Numbered from the stretch's first letter, positions 1 through 6,326 are shown. The stretch: DNA of 10,698 nt from an uncultured Lachnospiraceae bacterium (GCA_902795625.1 CADBLW010000001.1:1-10698); one strand, 5' to 3'. Translations and numbers: made by a program. The notes: a model not told the origin generated them from the sequence alone.

Positions 1-120
1 CTCTTGGGCGGTAATACTGCCACAGTCAGCAGCCAACACCAAAAGCCGACCGCCACCACCCACCAGCGCCCGGCGAACCCACCACCCACCTCCGCCGTCC
101 CAAAAACCCGCCCGCAAAAG
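1..120. other. C/A-rich window edge, probable low-quality contig end
   Basis: No gene can be supported here. Bases 31-110 contain, by hand count, 43 C, 23 A, 12 G and only 2 T, unlike anything else in the window. One frame stays open from about position 15 to a TAA near 150, but it has no start codon with a ribosome binding site and reads as Pro/Thr/His-rich noise. On the minus strand the stretch is G/T-rich, as expected from poor short-read tails at a contig end. A real low-complexity intergenic region is possible but less likely. Bases 123-137 then hold a small inverted repeat (ATAGA/TCTAT). Confidence 0.5.
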
Positions 121-181
121 CGATAGAAACAATCTATGGAAAGTCCCGGTAATTTGCAATCTCTGCGGCGCTCAAAAACAG

Positions 182-210
182 TTGTAAAAACCCTGTAGCT
201 GTGGTATCTT
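182..210 (+). promoter_or_regulatory. Predicted sigma-A promoter of metY
   Basis: A TTGTAA -35 box (182-187) and a TATCTT -10 box (205-210) are separated by 17 bp, each matching consensus at 4 of 6 positions. They predict transcription starting near 217 and a leader of about 80 nt before the metY ATG. It is the best spaced pair seen upstream of metY, but the boxes are imperfect, so the call is moderate. Confidence 0.5.
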
Positions 211-237
211 ATTTGTCAAAGCGATTATTCACAGAAT

Positions 238-281
238 GCCCGTTTGCGGGTTGCTTTTTCAGTATTGCCGCGCAAGGCGGC
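238..281 (+). promoter_or_regulatory. Structured metY leader with two small hairpins
   Basis: Two stem-loops lie between the predicted promoter and the metY ribosome binding site. The first is CCCG/CGGG (239-242 with 247-250), followed by TTGCTTTTT, so it resembles a weak intrinsic terminator. The second is GCCGC/GCGGC (267-271 with 277-281) and ends 3 nt before the AGGAGG at 285-290. TTGCG (244-248) can also pair with CGCAA (271-275), which would break both hairpins, so the layout allows attenuation. No S-box (SAM-I) or T-box core motif was recognised. The regulatory role is inference. Confidence 0.35.
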
Positions 282-296
282 CTCAGGAGGTATTAC

Positions 297-1568
297 ATGT
301 CTGAAATCGAAACCAAATGTATTCACGAGGGTTGGAAGCCCTCGCAGGGGGAGCCGAGACAGCTTCCGATCTACCAGAGCACGACATTTAAGTATGACAC
401 GAGCGAGCAGATGGGCGCGCTGTTTGATTTGGAGGCTTCGGGATATTTCTATACGAGACTTCAGAATCCGACGAACGACGCTGTTGCAGCAAAGATTACG
501 GCGATGGAGGGCGGCTATGCCGGCATGCTGACTTCGTCGGGACAGGCCGCTAACTTCTATGCGGTATTTAATATCTGCGAATGCGGCGACAGCTTCCTCG
601 CTTCCAACGCCATCTACGGCGGCACCTACAACCTCTTCGGCGTTACGATGGCGAAGATGGGCATCGAGTGCATTTTCTATGATCAGAAGATGACGGACGA
701 GGAGATTGAGGCGCTGATCAAGCCCAACACAAAGTGCATCTTCGGCGAGACAATCACGAACCCGACCGTGTCCGTTTACGATATCGAGCGTTTTGCGAAG
801 CTTGCTCACAAGCACGGCATGCCGCTCATCATTGACAACACATTTGCGACGCCGGTGAACTGCCGCCCGATTGAGTGGGGCTGCGACATCGTAACGCATT
901 CGACGACGAAGTACATGGACGGCCACGCAGTTTGCGTCGGCGGCGCCATCGTCGACAGCGGCAACTTCGACTGGATGGCACACGCGGACCGCTTCCCCGG
1001 TCTCACGACGCCCGACGAGTCCTACCACGGTCTCGTATACGCGACGAAGTTCGGCAAAGCCGCATACATCACCAAGGCTACGAGCCAGCTGATGCGCGAC
1101 TTCGGTTCGATTCAGTCCCCGCAAAATGCTTTCTATCTCAACTTAGGTCTCGAGAGCCTTCCGCTTCGCATGGAGCGCCACTGCAGCAACGCGCTTGCAG
1201 TCGCAAAATACCTGAAGAGGAATGACAAGGTTGCATGGGTTCACTTTGCGGGCCTTGAGGGCGACGAATACTACGACCTTGCGAAGAAATACTGCCCGAA
1301 GGGCACCTGCGGCGTTATCGCCTTCGGTATCAAGGGCGGCCGTCAGGCTTCCATCGACTTCATGGATCGCCTGAAGTTCATCACGATTGTAACGCATGTT
1401 GCCGATGCAAAGACCTGCCTGTTGCACCCGGCGAGCCACACGCATCGCCAGCTCACCGACGAGCAGCTGATTGAAGCCGGCGTTGCACCGGATCTCATTC
1501 GTCTCTCCGTCGGCACCGAGAACATCGACGATATTCTGGCTGACCTTAAGCAGGCATTCGGCGAGTAA
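297..1568 (+). CDS. metY: O-acetylhomoserine sulfhydrylase (MetY type)
   Basis: This cytosolic PLP enzyme makes homocysteine from O-acetylhomoserine and sulfide (direct sulfhydrylation) in methionine synthesis. The 423-aa length fits MetY (about 420-440) better than the shorter cystathionine gamma-synthase and beta-lyase. Visible motifs are YTRLQNPTN (52-60), which helps bind PLP from the neighbouring subunit; SSGQAA (80-85) at the cofactor phosphate; IIDNTFATP with Asp180, which pairs with the pyridine nitrogen; and STTKY with the PLP-binding Lys205. I chose the ATG at 297 because AGGAGG (285-290) sits 6 nt upstream. The in-frame GTG at 201 overlaps the predicted -10 box and lacks a binding site. 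The gene is monocistronic, with its own promoter and terminator. A strict O-acetylserine or O-succinylhomoserine preference cannot be excluded from sequence. Confidence 0.93.
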   Translation: MSEIETKCIHEGWKPSQGEPRQLPIYQSTTFKYDTSEQMGALFDLEASGYFYTRLQNPTNDAVAAKITAMEGGYAGMLTSSGQAANFYAVFNICECGDSFLASNAIYGGTYNLFGVTMAKMGIECIFYDQKMTDEEIEALIKPNTKCIFGETITNPTVSVYDIERFAKLAHKHGMPLIIDNTFATPVNCRPIEWGCDIVTHSTTKYMDGHAVCVGGAIVDSGNFDWMAHADRFPGLTTPDESYHGLVYATKFGKAAYITKATSQLMRDFGSIQSPQNAFYLNLGLESLPLRMERHCSNALAVAKYLKRNDKVAWVHFAGLEGDEYYDLAKKYCPKGTCGVIAFGIKGGRQASIDFMDRLKFITIVTHVADAKTCLLHPASHTHRQLTDEQLIEAGVAPDLIRLSVGTENIDDILADLKQAFGE

Positions 1569-1581
1569 TCGGGACCGGGAG

Positions 1582-1626
1582 TTTGCAAAATGCCGGTTGC
1601 GGCGACCGTTTCCGGCGAGATGCAAA
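1582..1626 (+). other. Nested inverted repeat in metY 3' untranslated region
   Basis: TTTGCA (1582-1587) pairs with TGCAAA (1621-1626), and inside it GCCGG (1592-1596) pairs with CCGGC (1612-1616). The centre can form a further CGGT/ACCG stem. No T-tract follows, so it is not itself a terminator. It may protect the 3' end or be a remnant; its function is unknown. Confidence 0.45.
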
Positions 1627-1650
1627 GCTGTAAAACCATACGACAAAAAT

Positions 1651-1692
1651 CGTCCGTCCCGAAGGAAAAGCTCGGGGCGGACGTGTTGTTTT
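1651..1692 (+). terminator. Strong intrinsic terminator of metY
   Basis: A 12-bp stem (1651-1662 with 1672-1683, one G-U pair) encloses a 9-nt loop and is followed by TGTTGTTTT. The A-run at 1645-1649 gives a T-tract on the opposite strand, so it could also stop minus-strand transcription. It separates metY from the downstream marR promoter. Confidence 0.85.
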
Positions 1693-1705
1693 CCCCATTT
1701 TCCGC

Positions 1706-1734
1706 TTGACACCGGAAGTGGGTAGTGGTAAGTT
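1706..1734 (+). promoter_or_regulatory. Predicted promoter of the marR-esterase operon
   Basis: A perfect TTGACA -35 box (1706-1711) is followed after 17 bp by TAAGTT (1729-1734), a weak -10 box (3 of 6). A strong -35 with a poor -10 fits a promoter that is held down by the adjacent repressor site. Transcription would start near 1741, inside the putative operator. Confidence 0.55.
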
Positions 1735-1741
1735 TTAGTTG

Positions 1742-1759
1742 TTCTAATTAGACTTCTAA
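1742..1759 (+). promoter_or_regulatory. Putative MarR operator
   Basis: The 10-bp perfect palindrome TCTAATTAGA (1743-1752) lies just after the -10 box. TTCTAA occurs at 1742-1747 and again at 1754-1759, a 12-bp offset. AT-rich palindromes over the start site are typical for autoregulated MarR genes. Binding by the downstream repressor is inferred from position. Confidence 0.5.
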
Positions 1760-1774
1760 CCGGGAGAAGGAATT

Positions 1775-2242
1775 ATGATTGATAACGAACGGTTCTTTCG
1801 GGAGATGCTCTCCCTGTATTATGCGCATCGTTCCTACAACATCCGCTATTACGCCTCGCTCGGACTGACCTCCGGACAGCCGAAGGTTCTCAATGTTCTC
1901 TATGAGGAGGAGGGGTATCTGCAGAAGGATCTCGCGGCGAGATGCCGCGTGGAGCCTGCAACCATGACCTCGCTTCTGTCGAAGATGGAGAAGCAGGACA
2001 TGATCAAGAAGGAGACCGTCTATGTCTCCGGCGGCAAACGGGCCTACGCGATTTTCCTTACCGACCACGGCCGCAAGCTGGCGCGCCAGGTGGCGGACAA
2101 GGCGGCGGAGGCGGACCGCATTGCCATTTCGGGCATGTCCGCAGAGGAGGTCGAAACGCTCCTTTCGCTGATGAATCGGGCGCGCTGCAATCTCGAAGAC
2201 AACTTGGAAGGAAACTGGGAAGGAACTTGGAAAACCGTATGA
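1775..2242 (+). CDS. MarR-family transcriptional regulator
   Basis: This 155-aa cytosolic protein should act as a dimeric winged-helix repressor that releases DNA on binding a small, often phenolic, ligand. N-terminal dimerisation residues (1-30) are followed by LTSGQPKVLNVL (31-42), the recognition helix around EPATMTSLLSKMEKQDMI (60-77) and a beta wing ending in AIFLTDHG (92-99). The usual wing motif D-x-R-D-x-R is replaced by VSGGKRAY, so DNA contacts may differ from the standard family. The ATG at 1775 follows GGGAGAAGG (1762-1770). The stop overlaps the esterase start by 4 nt (ATGA), so the two are co-translated. This arrangement resembles cinR-cinB of Butyrivibrio, where a MarR repressor controls a cinnamoyl esterase. 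The ligand here is unknown. The C-terminal tail is encoded by a short tandem DNA repeat. Confidence 0.9.
   Translation: MIDNERFFREMLSLYYAHRSYNIRYYASLGLTSGQPKVLNVLYEEEGYLQKDLAARCRVEPATMTSLLSKMEKQDMIKKETVYVSGGKRAYAIFLTDHGRKLARQVADKAAEADRIAISGMSAEEVETLLSLMNRARCNLEDNLEGNWEGTWKTV
2201..2234 (+). repeat. 12-bp tandem repeat at the 3' end of marR
   Basis: AACTTGGAAGGA (2201-2212) is followed by AACTGGGAAGGA (2213-2224) and a partial third copy, ACTTGGAAAA (2225-2234). It encodes the Asn/Glu/Trp-rich repressor tail and places GGAAGGA (2218-2224) 14 nt before the esterase ATG. Gain or loss of one unit would keep the frame. Confidence 0.65.
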
Positions 2243-3252
2243 GACGATTGACTCTTTTTCTGATTTTACTTGTGCTTGCCGCCACCTGCGCAGGCTGTGA
2301 CAAGAAAAATTCCGCGGAGGACGCGAAGGGCGGCGATGGCCCCGCCACGGAGACGCCGACCCCGACAGAGGTTCCCGCGACACCCACGCCGACCCCCGTG
2401 CCGATTCATGCTTCCATCAGCACGAAAATCCCCTCCCCGTACCAGCGCTACCGCGTGAAGGACGGCGGCTCCATCGAGGAGATTTCCTATCCGACGCAGG
2501 ATTACTTAAGCGGCGACGGAACGACCTATGAAAAGCCGGCATTTGTCTATCTGCCTCCGAACTATGACGCTTCGAAGAAGTACAATGTGCTCTATCTCAT
2601 GCACGGCATCGGCGGCAACGAGCGCGAATGGGGTATGACGGGCCTGACCTCCATGGTGAAGGCCATCATGGACAACCTGATTCTCTACGGCGACATCGAG
2701 CCGTTCATCGTGGTTACGCCGAACGGCCGCTCCTATCCCGATTTTGCGAACACGAACGGCGACAGCGCCTCATTCTATGTCTTCGGCAAGGAGCTTCGCA
2801 ACGATCTGATGCCCTACATTGAGAGCCATTATGCAGTCTACAGCGACAGCGATATGACGGCGGTCCGCGACCACCGCGCGATGGCGGGTCTCTCGATGGG
2901 AGGCATGCAGACAATCAACATCGGCATGTGCGAGTGCCTGGATATCATCAGCTGGTTCGGGGCATTTTCCGCAGCGCCGACCTCGTACGAATCCGGCAAG
3001 GTGGCCGAGCTTATCGGCAGCGAGCCCCTCGCAAAATACCCTGTCAACTACATGTACAACATCTGCGGCAAGCAGGACAACATCGCGTACATGAGCGCCT
3101 CCACGGCGGCCAAGCTTCTCCCGACCCGCTCCGACAAAATCACGGACGGCGAGAACTTCATGTGGATGGAATGCGGCGGCGGTCACGACTTCTCGATCTG
3201 GAACCTCGGGTTGTATAATTTTGCGCAGCTTGCATTCAAAAAGGCGGAATAA
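2239..3252 (+). CDS. Lipoprotein alpha/beta-hydrolase, esterase D / feruloyl esterase type
   Basis: This 337-aa serine hydrolase probably cleaves ester side groups outside the cell, for example hydroxycinnamates or acetyl groups on plant polysaccharide. The N-terminus has two Arg, a hydrophobic stretch (4-16) and CAGC, predicting lipidation at Cys20, although Cys instead of Leu at position -3 is atypical. A Thr/Pro linker (35-55) follows, then the catalytic domain. That domain shows HGIGG (122-126, oxyanion hole), GLSMGG with nucleophile Ser219, a likely acid at Asp280 (GKQDN), and GGHD with His316. This matches the PF00756 family also found in xylanase-linked feruloyl esterases. Its start overlaps the marR stop (ATGA) and it has only a weak binding site of its own, so expression should follow marR. 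The substrate is inferred; a general carboxylesterase or thioesterase remains possible. Confidence 0.85.
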   Translation: MRRLTLFLILLVLAATCAGCDKKNSAEDAKGGDGPATETPTPTEVPATPTPTPVPIHASISTKIPSPYQRYRVKDGGSIEEISYPTQDYLSGDGTTYEKPAFVYLPPNYDASKKYNVLYLMHGIGGNEREWGMTGLTSMVKAIMDNLILYGDIEPFIVVTPNGRSYPDFANTNGDSASFYVFGKELRNDLMPYIESHYAVYSDSDMTAVRDHRAMAGLSMGGMQTINIGMCECLDIISWFGAFSAAPTSYESGKVAELIGSEPLAKYPVNYMYNICGKQDNIAYMSASTAAKLLPTRSDKITDGENFMWMECGGGHDFSIWNLGLYNFAQLAFKKAE

Positions 3253-3335
3253 GCTTCTCCGCTTCCGAAGGAGCGCTTCCGGCGATTCCGACGCGGAACA
3301 GCGGGAACGCCATCGACACTGACACAGACATCGAC

Positions 3336-3376
3336 AAAAAGCCCGGCGCTGTTGATATGCACCGGGCTTCTTTTTT
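3336..3376. terminator. Bidirectional intrinsic terminator
   Basis: AAGCCCGG (3339-3346) pairs with CCGGGCTT (3362-3369). On the + strand it runs into CTTTTTT; on the - strand the A-run 3336-3340 supplies five T. It lies between the converging esterase and membrane-protein genes and can serve both. The 3253-3335 stretch before it holds nothing I recognise. Confidence 0.9.
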
Positions 3377-3417
3377 CTGTCTTTCCCTGATTGTCCGTCG
3401 GCCGGACTGCGGTTTTA

Positions 3418-4164
3418 TTACTTCTTGGCCTCTGTTTTGATGGTGTTCGTGAACCGGATAAACGAAGGAACTTTCGTGCTTGTCTCCGTTTTTGCCTCGT
3501 ACTCGTACCGGCCGCGCTCGCCCAGAACAATCGTCGAAGCCCCGCTCTTAAACTCGTCGAGCTCCTTGTCGGAGAACGGGAACTTCGCGGCCTTGAAGGC
3601 TTCCACCCAATCCCCTGCATCGAGCGTCGTAAGGTCCTGTCCGTTGATTCGAACCCTGCCGCCGGTCTTGTCGCTGCCGGGCCAGTAGGTGACTGAGTAC
3701 ACCATGCAGTCCTTGATACCCTTCGCGTTGGTCGCCGTATTCATCACCTTGAAATAGATACCGGTCTGCGTGGCGTGAGTGTCGGTATCGGGGATACCGA
3801 TTTGATACTCCGCATTTAACACCGACTTGCCCAAAACACTTGAGCCCGTAAGGTCCACAACCTTTCCGTTCTTGTCGCAGATTACCAGCCCTGCGTTCAG
3901 AAAATCCTTCGGAGTGCTCTTCATCGTAAACTTCTTGCCGTCCACCTCATACTCCGGCGTCGGCGCCAGAACATACTGATACAGAAGGTACCCTGCTGCC
4001 GCGACAATCGCCAAAAAGAACAAGAGCGTCATAAAGTTGAATTTCTTCTTCGGTTTCTGCGCAGAAACCTCCGGAATCACCTGCTGCGGTGCAATTCCTC
4101 CCGGCAAATCGCCTGTCGGTGCGGCTTGTACGGGCTCCTGCCCCTGCGTAAAATCATCAGCCAT
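3418..4164 (-). CDS. Single-pass membrane protein of unknown function
   Basis: I do not recognise this 248-aa protein. The first 36 residues are polar and Pro/Gln/Ala-rich. A basic KPKKK (37-41) precedes one hydrophobic segment (about 44-67), which by the positive-inside rule puts the N-terminus in the cytosol and the remaining ~180 residues outside. The outer part begins with YEVDGKKFTM (72-81), contains two Cys (96 and 153) that could form a disulfide, and ends in a charged Lys-rich tail. There is no Pro/Gly-rich wall anchor and no catalytic motif. The ATG at 4164 follows AGAAAGGG 8 nt upstream. It has its own strong promoter and about 100 nt of leader. No intrinsic terminator was seen between aroF and this gene, so read-through from the aro operon is also possible. 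A role linked to aromatic metabolism is not implied. Confidence 0.85.
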   Translation of the reverse strand: MADDFTQGQEPVQAAPTGDLPGGIAPQQVIPEVSAQKPKKKFNFMTLLFFLAIVAAAGYLLYQYVLAPTPEYEVDGKKFTMKSTPKDFLNAGLVICDKNGKVVDLTGSSVLGKSVLNAEYQIGIPDTDTHATQTGIYFKVMNTATNAKGIKDCMVYSVTYWPGSDKTGGRVRINGQDLTTLDAGDWVEAFKAAKFPFSDKELDEFKSGASTIVLGERGRYEYEAKTETSTKVPSFIRFTNTIKTEAKK

Positions 4165-4275
4165 AATCGTTTCCCTTTCTCTTCATATAGTTTGCGCTCC
4201 GAACGCCCGAACGGCTCCGGATGTGACGGAAAATGCATCCCCGCGGGGCTGTTTCTCCGCAATATTACAAGAAAA

Positions 4276-4304
4276 AGTATACCGAACTACGGCCTGTAAG
4301 TCAA
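4276..4304 (-). promoter_or_regulatory. Near-consensus sigma-A promoter of the membrane-protein gene
   Basis: Read on the minus strand, TTGACT (4299-4304) and TATACT (4276-4281) each match consensus at 5 of 6 positions with an exact 17-bp spacer. Transcription would begin near 4269. The leader contains CCCCGCGGGG (4240-4249), too tight for a good hairpin. This is the strongest promoter in the window. Confidence 0.8.
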
Positions 4305-4324
4305 TGAATTTTACCGCTTTCCCG

Positions 4325-5353
4325 TTACAGCTTTTCCGCTAACTGCAAAATGAGCTGCTCGGTCTTCTCCCAGCCGAGGCACGGGTCGGTGATGGATTGT
4401 CCGAAGACATGTCCGCCGACATCCTGGCGGCCGTCGACGAGGTAGCTTTCAATCATCAGGCCTTTCACAAGGCGCTTGATGTCACCGTTTAAGTTGCGGT
4501 TGTCCACAACCTCGTTGGCGATGCGAATCTGCTCAAGGTACCGTTTGCCGGAGTTGTTGTGGTTCGTGTCGATGATGACTGCGGGATTGACAAGCCCTGC
4601 GTCCGCGTAGGCATCGCAGAGGCGGAGCACATCCTCGTAGTGATAGTTCGAAACACTCTTGCCCGCAAAATCCATGTATCCGCGGAGAATCGCATGAGCA
4701 TACGGGTTGCCCTGGCTCTTTACCTCCCAGCCGCGGTAAATGAATGTGTGGCCGTTTTGCGCGGCATGAATCGCATTGATCATGACGCCGATGTCGCCGC
4801 CGGTCGGATTTTTCATGCCGACGGGAATGTTCAGGCCGCTCGCCGTAAGGCGGTGCTGCTGATTTTCAACGGACCGCGCGCCGACCGCAACATAGGCGAG
4901 CAGGTCCGAGAGGTAGCGGTGATTTTCCGGATACAGCATCTCGTCCGCACAGGTAAAGCCGTATTCGGACAGCGCCGCGCGGTGCAGTTCGCGGATGGCA
5001 ACCAGGCCTTTGTACAAATCCGGCTTCTCCTCCGGCTCGGGCTGGTGGAGCATACCCTTGTAGCCGTCGCCCGTGGTGCGCGGCTTGTTCGTGTAGATGC
5101 GGGGAATGATGATGATCTTGTCCTTCACCTGCTCCCGGATCCTGCACAGCCGCGAGATGTACTCGAGCACCGGATCGCGGTGATCCGCCGAGCATGGGCC
5201 GATGATGAGCAGGAATTTGTCGCTCTCGCCGTTAAATATCTCCTTGATCTCCTCGTCGCGCTGCCGCTTTACGGCCGCCATCTCGTCGGTGATCGGCAGC
5301 TCCTCCTTCACCTCCTGAGGGATCGGGAGCTTTCTGAAAAATTGCATGTTCAT
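4325..5353 (-). CDS. aroF: 3-deoxy-7-phosphoheptulonate (DAHP) synthase, class I
   Basis: This enzyme catalyses the first step of the shikimate pathway: phosphoenolpyruvate plus erythrose 4-phosphate gives DAHP. The 342-aa length and motifs match the AroF/AroG/AroH (type I alpha) family. GPCSA (52-56) carries metal ligand Cys54. PRTT (91-94) follows Lys90. GARSVENQQHR (158-168) and GMKNPTGGD (179-187) bind phosphate and substrate. DTNHNNSGK has His265, IESYL has Glu302 and ITDPCLGW has Asp323, completing the metal site. I start at the ATG at 5353, 11 nt after GGAGG (5365-5369). A TTG at 5398 would extend it into tyrA and has no binding site. tyrA ends 28 nt upstream, so the two are co-transcribed. 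Feedback by Phe or Tyr is usual in the family, but which one applies here cannot be told by eye. Confidence 0.95.
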   Translation of the reverse strand: MNMQFFRKLPIPQEVKEELPITDEMAAVKRQRDEEIKEIFNGESDKFLLIIGPCSADHRDPVLEYISRLCRIREQVKDKIIIIPRIYTNKPRTTGDGYKGMLHQPEPEEKPDLYKGLVAIRELHRAALSEYGFTCADEMLYPENHRYLSDLLAYVAVGARSVENQQHRLTASGLNIPVGMKNPTGGDIGVMINAIHAAQNGHTFIYRGWEVKSQGNPYAHAILRGYMDFAGKSVSNYHYEDVLRLCDAYADAGLVNPAVIIDTNHNNSGKRYLEQIRIANEVVDNRNLNGDIKRLVKGLMIESYLVDGRQDVGGHVFGQSITDPCLGWEKTEQLILQLAEKL

Positions 5354-5381
5354 AGGGTCGTTATCCTCCGAAAAATGATCG

Positions 5382-6242
5382 TCAAACCTTCTTGTCAAAT
5401 CTCTTGCGGCGCTTCGTGGAGAGGCGCATCATTTCCCGCATCTTCTCGCGGTCACCGCTTGCGATGGTGTCTCGAAGCTCGTCAAAGCAGGCGCGGTACG
5501 CGTCCATTTCACGCAGAAGCGCGTCCTTGTTCGCGAGGAACAGCTCGCTCCACATCTCATCGTTGATGTTGGCGATGCGCGTCAGGTCGCGGAAGGAGTC
5601 GCCGGTGTAGCGCTCGAGGTCGGGCGCGTCGCAGGCGCACATCAGCGACACGGCGATGCAGTGCGTCAGCTGCGAGAGGAACGCGATCATGCGGTCGTGG
5701 CTCGCAACGTCCAAAACCGAAATATCCTTGCAGCCCAGGGTCTCACCGAGGGCCTTGCACATCTCAATGGCGCGCTCACTGTTGGCCTCCGTCGGCACAA
5801 CAATGTAGTTCGCTCCGCGGAAAATTCTGTCATCGCTGTACTCGATACCGCTCGACTCGCGGCCCGCCATCGGGTGCGCGGCGATGAACTCGACGCCCTT
5901 GGGAAGGCTCTTCTGGATCTCGTAGACCACGCAGCCCTTCACGCCGGTCACGTCGGTGATGACGGTGCCGGGGCGGAGCTTGCTGCCGTTTTCATGGATC
6001 CAGTCGATGAACACGTGCGGGTACAGGGAAAATACAACCAGGTCCGCCTCGCCGAGCAGCTCCTCGTCCACAAATGCGCTTCCGCGCTCGATCATGCCGT
6101 GGGCGACCGCATAGTCGACGCTCTCCTGCCGCCTCGCGATGCCGGTCACGCGGTAGCCCTGCCGCGACAGCGCCGAAGCGTAGCTGCCGCCCAGAAGTCC
6201 GAGACCGACGATACAAATTCTTGTGTTTTTATCAAGCAACAT
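5382..6242 (-). CDS. tyrA: Prephenate dehydrogenase
   Basis: TyrA oxidatively decarboxylates prephenate to 4-hydroxyphenylpyruvate with NAD(P)+, committing carbon to tyrosine. The 286-aa protein starts with a Rossmann motif GLGLLGGS (13-20). HPMAG (123-127) carries the expected active-site His123. SHDRMIAFLSQLTH (181-194) and the helical C-terminal block around TRIANINDEMW (221-231) are typical of the family. There is no fused chorismate mutase and no C-terminal ACT domain, so the ACT-based tyrosine control found in some Firmicutes is absent. The ATG at 6242 has GGGAGG (6250-6255) 7 nt upstream, and a hairpin sits directly above that site. It lies between the GNAT gene and aroF. Arogenate as an alternative substrate cannot be ruled out. 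Confidence 0.93.
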   Translation of the reverse strand: MLLDKNTRICIVGLGLLGGSYASALSRQGYRVTGIARRQESVDYAVAHGMIERGSAFVDEELLGEADLVVFSLYPHVFIDWIHENGSKLRPGTVITDVTGVKGCVVYEIQKSLPKGVEFIAAHPMAGRESSGIEYSDDRIFRGANYIVVPTEANSERAIEMCKALGETLGCKDISVLDVASHDRMIAFLSQLTHCIAVSLMCACDAPDLERYTGDSFRDLTRIANINDEMWSELFLANKDALLREMDAYRACFDELRDTIASGDREKMREMMRLSTKRRKRFDKKV

Positions 6243-6256
6243 TCTTTTTCCTCCCG

Positions 6257-6275
6257 TGCCGCGGATTGCGCGGCA
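6257..6275 (-). promoter_or_regulatory. Hairpin next to the tyrA ribosome binding site
   Basis: TGCCGCG (6257-6263) pairs with CGCGGCA (6269-6275) around a 5-nt loop. On the tyrA transcript the stem ends one nucleotide before the GGGAGG at 6250-6255, so it could affect ribosome access or mark a processing point. On the + strand it is followed by GTGTTTTTATT, which makes it look like a terminator for antisense transcripts. Confidence 0.5.
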
Positions 6276-6326
6276 GTGTTTTTATTCGTACTGCGATTCT
6301 TAACGATCAGCCCGAATGCCCGACCG

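Noticed and set aside
15..152. Pro/Thr-rich C-terminus of a gene cut by the left edge
   Set aside because: An in-frame TAA at 12-14 closes it upstream, no start is present, and the base bias suggests sequence error.
201..296. N-terminal extension of MetY from a GTG at 201
   Set aside because: The GTG overlaps the predicted -10 box, has no ribosome binding site, and the extra residues do not resemble MetY; the ATG at 297 has an ideal AGGAGG.
121..296. SAM (S-box) riboswitch or T-box before metY
   Set aside because: Expected for methionine genes in Firmicutes, but neither the S-box core nor the T-box sequence could be found; only small hairpins are present.
1775..2242. MarR protein as regulator of the aro operon
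   Set aside because: It is on the opposite strand, separated by a bidirectional terminator, and no copy of its putative operator is seen near aro genes in this window.
5354..5398. TTG start for aroF at 5398
   Set aside because: It overlaps the tyrA end, has no binding site, and the added residues are not typical; the ATG at 5353 has GGAGG upstream.
4559..5566. Long + strand open frame (335 codons) antisense to aroF and tyrA
   Set aside because: It is a shadow of two clear minus-strand genes in G+C-rich DNA, with no family motif and no convincing start.
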